Source: JAABRU01 sp050180235
GTDB lineage: Bacteria > Desulfobacterota > Desulfobacteria > Desulfobacterales > Desulfococcaceae
Length of the DNA stretch: 28,029 bases
Direction: 5' to 3'
Assembly (NCBI GenBank): GCA_050180235.1
Contig: JBFXEJ010000089.1
Coordinates: 1 to 28,029 of the forward strand
Part shown: positions 23,773-28,029 of the stretch, in pieces
Layout: every line of letters starts with the position of its first letter
Position numbering within the stretch: position 1 is the first letter of the stretch
The notes under the pieces: model-generated
Told to the model about the DNA's origin: nothing
Seen by the model: the letters and a program-made list of their open reading frames with translations, nothing else
Database searches by the model: none
Program-made: the position numbers and the translations under genes

Positions 23773-24669
23773 TCAGAATCCCTGGCGCAGCCAGTCCAAA
23801 GCCATACTTTTTTCAAGCAGATCCCTGCCTTTGGGACCGGTCATAAAGGCAAGATATTCCTGCACTGCCGGGGAAGAATCTTTTCTGCTGACCAGAGAGA
23901 CAGGGGCATAAAAAGGATAAGCAGTGTTTTTCCCGTTTTTTTCCGAAGGCAGAATGCCATTGATTTTCAATGCCCTGCTCTGAGCATCCCCAAAAATGCA
24001 GGGAACCATTGTAATAGCCATATCCAGTGCCGCTATTTTTTCAAACTGATTGTCAGTAATTTCCACAGACATCACAGCTTCTTTCAGACGCTCCTGATTC
24101 TTTTTTATCCCTGCTTTTTCAATGGCCTGATCAATAAGCCAGTCATAACCGGCCCCGCATTCCTGCCTGTAAACAAGAATATCTTTGTCTTTTCCGCCCA
24201 CTTCCTTCCAGTTCCGAATTTGTCCTGCAAAGATTTTCAGCACCTGATCCAGACTGAGTTCCTCAACAGGGTTGTTTTTGTTCACAATAACAGCGTATGA
24301 CAGAGAATCCAGCCGTGTTTCCGCAAGTCCGGCCGATTTTTCTTCCGCAGTCAGATCCCGGCATACGGTTCCGATATCGGCTTTTCCGGAAAGAACAGCT
24401 TCAATCCCTTTGTTCACACCGGAGCAGTCATCATTCATTGCAATCACATAATTCATGTCTTTACGGTAAGGATTGGGAAATGTTTTCTGATCCTCAGCCG
24501 TTACCACCAGACTGGAAAAAATGCACCGGGCTGTAATATTGATCCGCAGTTCCTGCGGATTGTCCGCAGAAAATCCCTGCGCGCAGGGTATGGAAAAAAA
24601 TCCTGAAGAAGCCGCAGCGGCTGCGCTGATTTTCAGGAACTGGCGTCTGGTGCAGAATTTGCAGTTCAT
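23773..24669 (-). CDS. Tat-exported PstS-like periplasmic solute-binding protein
   Basis: 298 aa. 'CTRRQFLKISAAAAASSGFF' is a twin-arginine signal (S/T-R-R-x-F-L-K), which is unusual for this protein type. The mature part is a type-II periplasmic binding fold of the phosphate-binding group: 'DDCSGVNKGIEAVLSGKADI' then 'GTVCRDLTAEEKSAGL', 'YAVIVNKNNPVEELSLDQVL' then 'KIFAGQIRNWKEVGG', and 'YPFYAPVSLV'. The usual S-G-S/T oxyanion site is here D-C-S-G, so the ligand may not be phosphate. No ABC permease or ATPase is near; the neighbours are a chemoreceptor and c-di-GMP proteins, so sensing is more likely than uptake. GGAG at a good distance supports the ATG. Confidence 0.88.
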   Translation of the reverse strand: MNCKFCTRRQFLKISAAAAASSGFFSIPCAQGFSADNPQELRINITARCIFSSLVVTAEDQKTFPNPYRKDMNYVIAMNDDCSGVNKGIEAVLSGKADIGTVCRDLTAEEKSAGLAETRLDSLSYAVIVNKNNPVEELSLDQVLKIFAGQIRNWKEVGGKDKDILVYRQECGAGYDWLIDQAIEKAGIKKNQERLKEAVMSVEITDNQFEKIAALDMAITMVPCIFGDAQSRALKINGILPSEKNGKNTAYPFYAPVSLVSRKDSSPAVQEYLAFMTGPKGRDLLEKSMALDWLRQGF

Positions 24670-24707
24670 TCTTATCTCCTTTGATTTTCTGTATTTTTTT
24701 CTGTCAT

Positions 24708-24741
24708 AAACCCTGAGGGTTTTAAAAACCCTCAGGGTTTA
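24708..24741. repeat. AAACCCTNAGGGTTT palindrome, paired copy 3
   Basis: Paired CCCTGAGGG/CCCTCAGGG palindromes around TTTTAAAAA, in the 169-bp gap between the STAS-like and binding-protein genes. The folded RNA could act as a terminator or processing site inside the cluster. Confidence 0.85.
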
Positions 24742-24838
24742 AATGCAGTATTCTGTTTCCAGCAGAGCACACAGAGATTTTTGTGTTTTCTCTGTGAGCC
24801 CCGCGGGAAATTTTCTGTCTGTTCATCCGGTATTTCTG

Positions 24839-25219
24839 TCATGACAGAGAATGCGGCTGTTCCGCTTTTCTGTCTTTGGAACAGGGGCAGTTTTCACAAT
24901 TGCCGCAGCATTTGTGTTTGGAAGAACCTTCTATTACCCTGCTTCCCTCCGGAGCCATGTCAAAACCTTTCTTTCCTTTGAAAAAAAGACGATCTGTTGG
25001 CACTATGCCGAAATTGATGCCACATCGGAAGGTATTGCAGGCAAATGGACAGGTGTTATGCAGATGTCGCGTGTCTACAAACACGCTTCCCCGGCCATCA
25101 TATTTTTCATGAATAAGATTGAGCAGATTCCATGCTGAAATTCCATCAAAATTTCCGTGGGGGCGTACATGAAGATTTCCCCTGCTGTTTCTGAATTCAA
25201 CCTGAAAATTCGGATTCAT
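24839..25219 (-). CDS. small STAS-like protein with a Cys-rich tail
   Basis: 126 aa, cytoplasmic. Residues about 1-95 look like a STAS-type fold: 'LHVRPHGNFDGISAWNLLNL' (beta strand, loop, helix) and 'GRGSVFVDTRHLHN' (the strand that in anti-sigma antagonists carries the phospho-site; here an Asp-Thr). The C-terminal tail holds 'KCCGNCENCPCSK', five Cys in ten residues, and two more Cys lie in 'CPFACNTFRCG', so a metal or redox site is plausible. GGAG before the ATG is a good ribosome site. It lies between the HD-GYP and binding-protein genes on the same strand. STAS assignment is by pattern only. Confidence 0.7.
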   Translation of the reverse strand: MNPNFQVEFRNSRGNLHVRPHGNFDGISAWNLLNLIHEKYDGRGSVFVDTRHLHNTCPFACNTFRCGINFGIVPTDRLFFKGKKGFDMAPEGSRVIEGSSKHKCCGNCENCPCSKDRKAEQPHSLS

Positions 25220-25298
25220 GTTTTTTCTCCTTTAAAGCATCACAGGCTTCCGGCTTGTGCACCATTGATGAACAAACTGGAAGCCTGTTCTGCGTTGT

Positions 25299-26144
25299 TT
25301 ATGATGAACAGGCCTGGGACATGTTCTGCGTTGGATACAAATTTGCATTCTCCTGTATGAAATTACCGGCTGGAATCCGGATCGGATTTTTCCTGTAACC
25401 TGTTTTCCTGAAAAGCAGACCGGAAAAACCAAACCGGGAATTCATAAGTGAACTGTTCAGGGAACACATGGTGTTCTGAACTTTTTCCCTGTTTGCCAGA
25501 AGCGCGGTGACAATTGCAGGATCAAACTGGGTTCCTGCACATCTGACAATCTCATCCATGGCAGTATCAAAGTTTTTTGCAGCCCGGTAGGTGCGGCTTC
25601 CGGTCATAGCGGACAGACTGTCGGCCACTGCAATGATTCTGGCTCCCATTGGAACAGATTCTCCTTTTATGCCAAAAGGATATCCATTTCCGTCATAACG
25701 TTCATGGTGATGAAGCACCATTTCACAGATACCGGATGAGGCAATTTCCCGCACCGGACGGAGAATATCGGCCCCTATCTCCGGATGTCTGCGGATAAAA
25801 AAAGTTTCCGTCTCCGTCAGAGCACCCTCTTTATGAATAATGGCATCCGGCACTCCGATTTTCCCGATGTCGTGAAGATGACCTGCAATATGGATAATAT
25901 CCGCAGTCTCTGTCCCCAGGCCCAGGGATAAAGCCAGGATGCGTGATATTTCGGCAACCTCCATAGAATGCCTTTCTGTATAGGGATCCTTGGCATCAAT
26001 GGCATTGCCCAGTGATTCGGAAAACTGATGAATTGCGGATATGGCCGGCTGCATTTTTGGTCTCATATAATCTGCTGTATATTTCCCCTCAGTTCTGTGC
26101 ATAGATTTCAGCATCGGATGTCTGAATCCCCCGTAATATGGCAT
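25299..26144 (-). CDS. HD-GYP cyclic-di-GMP phosphodiesterase
   Basis: 281 aa. The HD-GYP domain (about 38-215) has all metal and signature residues: 'RHSMEVAEISRIL', HD in 'GHLHDIGKIGVPD', 'RRHPEIGADIL', 'VLHHHERYDGNGYPFG' with the GYP motif, and 'GARIIAVADSLSAMTGSRTY'. Such enzymes hydrolyse c-di-GMP to pGpG or GMP. No receiver or sensor domain is attached, so control must come from partner proteins. The C-terminal 60 residues are unlike the family. The 5' end overlaps the DUF2325 gene by 56 bp if the first ATG is used; later ATGs at 26111, 26102 or 26066 are possible and none has a well-placed ribosome site, which suggests coupled translation. Confidence 0.92.
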   Translation of the reverse strand: MPYYGGFRHPMLKSMHRTEGKYTADYMRPKMQPAISAIHQFSESLGNAIDAKDPYTERHSMEVAEISRILALSLGLGTETADIIHIAGHLHDIGKIGVPDAIIHKEGALTETETFFIRRHPEIGADILRPVREIASSGICEMVLHHHERYDGNGYPFGIKGESVPMGARIIAVADSLSAMTGSRTYRAAKNFDTAMDEIVRCAGTQFDPAIVTALLANREKVQNTMCSLNSSLMNSRFGFSGLLFRKTGYRKNPIRIPAGNFIQENANLYPTQNMSQACSS

Positions 26145-27339
26145 TCAATCCGGAGCCGGAAAGCATCCGGACGGATTTGCTGTGTTTTTTCCCCATATGT
26201 TTCACCAGTGAACACGCGGCATGACTGTTGCAGTTGACCGGACAGAGGACAATATCAGCCCGCCTGAAACTGTTTTCAAGATTTTTTACACCTCCCTTCA
26301 CATCTCCGTCATGGTATTCAAAAATGCCGCCGCTGTTTTCAACCAGTTCCCGGTAAAGCGACTGCATTTTGCTCAGGCCCCCGACAATCAGCACCCGTTT
26401 TTTGCACAGATCAAAGGAAGGACAGCTTTTGTCGCATCTCTGCATGGTTCCCAACTGTGCTATCAGTGCCAGTACTTCCTTCTGAAAATCCGCCTTTGCC
26501 TCATTCTGCCAGGAAAGTTCAGCAGTTAGCTGCTTGTTTTTGGCTTCAAGCCGGACCACCTGTTTGGCAAGGGACTTCACTTTTTCCGACAGTGACGCGC
26601 ATTCTGCCTCCCATCTGCGGTTTTCCCCGGCCAGTTCCGTCAACTCATCAGAAATTTTCTGATTTTTCATTGTTTCCAGTTCGCTTTCATACATGAGTAT
26701 CTGTTTTTGTGCCTCAGACACACGGGATTTGAATTCTTCCTGTGATGCCTGCAGGGATTCAAGGTCTTTTTGCAGAGCTTTCCGTTTCTTTTTCTCATCT
26801 TCAGCTTTTTCCGCTGCTTTGCGGCACTGTTCCTGCAGCATATCAATGCGTCTGTTTCTGTCAGTCGCATCTGAGCCGTTTTTGTGCATGGACATATGAA
26901 TATCCCCGAATATTTCTCTCCGGAATTCCTTTGACAGACTGCCCAGGGAGGCCAGATACCAGAAAATTCCCGCATATTCCCCTGTTTCAAAAGATTTCCG
27001 CCATTGCTGTCTCAGTTCATCCTCTTTCAGACCTTCCAGAGACTCTGATTCGCGGGAAAATTTCCGGGCAAGCAGGTGATCCACTTTCCTTGACAGCGGG
27101 TTTTCGTTTCTTGAACTTGCCACCAGTGTTTCATGGATTTCAAAAAGGTTTTTCTTTTTCAGACAAATACCTGCCTTTTTTAGCAACTGCTTCTGCTCTG
27201 CGGCACTGAGGCAGAGACCTGCTATAGGGCAGGTAAAAAAATTGTCCATTTCCCAAAACATCAGCCGGGAAGATGAATGATTCTGCTGATCCGCAGTGCA
27301 TGATGCGCCACAGGGTATTATATCGGATGAATTCTGCAT
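26089..27339 (-). CDS. DUF2325 protein with long coiled coil and cysteine pairs
   Basis: 416 aa from the ATG at 27339, chosen because AAGGAGG lies six bases upstream; a longer frame from 27357 would begin inside that ribosome site. N-terminal Cys pairs C10/C14 and C37/C43 ('FFTCPIAGLCLS'), a helical region, a long coiled coil (about 175-300), a Cys motif 'RCDKSCPSFDLCKKR', then the DUF2325 domain: 'VLIVGGLSKMQSLYRELVEN', 'FEYHDGD', 'ADIVLCPVNCNSHAACSLVK', 'RMLSGSGLNAIL'. DUF2325 proteins have no settled function. The Cys groups could hold metal or sense redox. It heads the five-gene minus-strand cluster and overlaps the HD-GYP gene. Confidence 0.87.
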   Translation of the reverse strand: MQNSSDIIPCGASCTADQQNHSSSRLMFWEMDNFFTCPIAGLCLSAAEQKQLLKKAGICLKKKNLFEIHETLVASSRNENPLSRKVDHLLARKFSRESESLEGLKEDELRQQWRKSFETGEYAGIFWYLASLGSLSKEFRREIFGDIHMSMHKNGSDATDRNRRIDMLQEQCRKAAEKAEDEKKKRKALQKDLESLQASQEEFKSRVSEAQKQILMYESELETMKNQKISDELTELAGENRRWEAECASLSEKVKSLAKQVVRLEAKNKQLTAELSWQNEAKADFQKEVLALIAQLGTMQRCDKSCPSFDLCKKRVLIVGGLSKMQSLYRELVENSGGIFEYHDGDVKGGVKNLENSFRRADIVLCPVNCNSHAACSLVKHMGKKHSKSVRMLSGSGLNAILRGIQTSDAEIYAQN

Positions 27340-27762
27340 GGATTGCCTCCTTGTCATTTGCAGTATTTTTCTCTCCGTATTAAATTAATATATACAAATA
27401 ATTTTCGTTAAGCCTAAAATTAAGGGCAAAAAAAATCATTTTTTTTCATTTTTCCTGAATCAGTCAGGATATTTCTGAAATCTGCATTTTTTCACTGACA
27501 AACCTGAAAATTTGCAAGCGGTTTTTTCATGCAGAAGGGACGGACATTTATTTATACAGACAATATTTTTTAGGAATGCCAAAAAATATTAAGGTGGGCT
27601 AATAGCATAAGTGAATTTGCCTGTCAACAGAAATTTTTGTTCCGCCCTGAACGCAGTATTTGCCGGGACAGAAAAATTGCCAAACTGAAAATATGGGAAA
27701 AACAGGTTCCAAACTTTCAAATTGGATTCCTCATCCCTGTATAAAATCAATGGAGAATTGGT
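27340..27762. other. intergenic region upstream of the signalling cluster
   Basis: AT-rich, with no gene. On the minus strand TTAGGC, 17 bp, TATATA is a weak promoter candidate (about 27382-27412). A 10-bp inverted repeat AATATTTTTT/AAAAAATATT lies at 27562-27571 and 27581-27590. At 27739-27791 a near-perfect palindrome joins the right end of one family 1 MITE (AATCAATGGAGAATTGGTAT) to the left end of the next. Confidence 0.4.
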
Positions 27763-27906
27763 ATAATACCAATTCTCCATTGATTCTATACGATAAAGAA
27801 TACAAATCCGGAGGAGTGCAAAAATTAAGCGGAGCGGTTTTTTGCACACGCTAAACAGCGGAAAAACTGACGGTATTGTATTAAATCAATGGCGAATTGG
27901 TATAAT
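27763..27906. mobile_element. MITE-like element, family 1, within a tandem of element ends
   Basis: About 144 bp with terminal inverted repeats ATAATACCAATTCTCCATTG and the complement of the same type. The interior matches 7628-7785. Both borders continue directly into further copies of the terminal sequence (27739-27762 on the left, 27902-27922 on the right), so ends of at least three elements are joined head to head. Confidence 0.8.
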
Positions 27907-27924
27907 ACCAATTCTCTATTGAAA

Positions 27925-28029
27925 TTATATATTAACTGCATCCAAAATATAGGAAAAACCGGTAAGAGATGCTGTGATTTTTTGGGAACATTTTTTCAGA
28001 ATATCTGCCACATAATCTTTCATTTCCGG
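27925..28029 (-). CDS. 3' end of an unidentified gene, truncated by the window edge
   Basis: On the minus strand the frame is open from the window edge to TAA at 27925-27927, giving 34 residues that end in 'TASLTGFSYILDAVNI'. The sequence has a plausible amphipathic pattern ('MKDYVADILKKC') and normal codon use. It is too short to assign. The stop lies a few bases from the end of the MITE-like tandem, so the element may have inserted just behind the gene. Confidence 0.45.
   Translation of the reverse strand, partial: PEMKDYVADILKKCSQKITASLTGFSYILDAVNI

Overview
The window looks like an accessory-rich stretch of a Desulfobacterota (Desulfobacterales-like) chromosome. This is an inference from three things: a selenocysteine-containing formate dehydrogenase, a PEP-CTERM/exosortase-type exopolysaccharide control pair, and a signal-transduction cluster built around a DUF2325 protein. 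The intergenic spaces are crowded with several families of short, transposase-free inverted-repeat elements. No rRNA, tRNA, CRISPR array or transposase gene was recognised.

Layout. 1-4.7 kb: 3' part of a PrsT-like TPR protein, a convergent PrsR-type sigma-54 response regulator and a VanZ-family membrane protein, read as the edge of an exopolysaccharide/exosortase locus. 4.7-7.5 kb: one formate dehydrogenase alpha-subunit gene interrupted by an in-frame UGA (Sec378) with a SECIS hairpin directly after it, so the two open frames are one gene. 7.5-8.2 kb: two different MITE-like repeats. 8.2-10.7 kb: a MagIII-like HhH-GPD DNA glycosylase fused to a Cdd1 domain, abutting tail-to-tail a DEAD-box RNA helicase. 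10.7-11.9 kb: more repeats, an attC-like palindrome and a PIN-type toxin-antitoxin pair. 12.3-15.4 kb: an alpha/beta hydrolase and two paralogous NlpC/P60 lipoproteins. 15.7-17.4 kb: two degenerate phage-type HTH regulators facing apart, then two small unknown genes. 17.9-20.7 kb: a VWA lipid/periplasm-anchored protein, a short PspA/IM30-like protein and a membrane protein, with two 77-bp hairpin repeats in the VWA-pspA gap. 20.7-21.8 kb: repeats and a 77-aa unknown gene. 21.8-27.3 kb: a five-gene, same-strand cluster in the order DUF2325 coiled-coil protein, HD-GYP phosphodiesterase, small STAS-like Cys-rich protein, Tat-exported PstS-like binding protein, chemoreceptor. 27.3-28.0 kb: a tandem of MITE ends and the 3' end of another minus-strand gene.

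Best candidate for an undescribed system: the 21.8-27.3 kb cluster, which joins a periplasmic solute-binding protein and a methyl-accepting receptor to c-di-GMP hydrolysis, a STAS-like protein and a DUF2325 protein with cysteine pairs. Second choices are the VWA-PspA-membrane operon and the glycosylase-Cdd1 fusion. All functions are read from motifs recalled from known families; no search was run.
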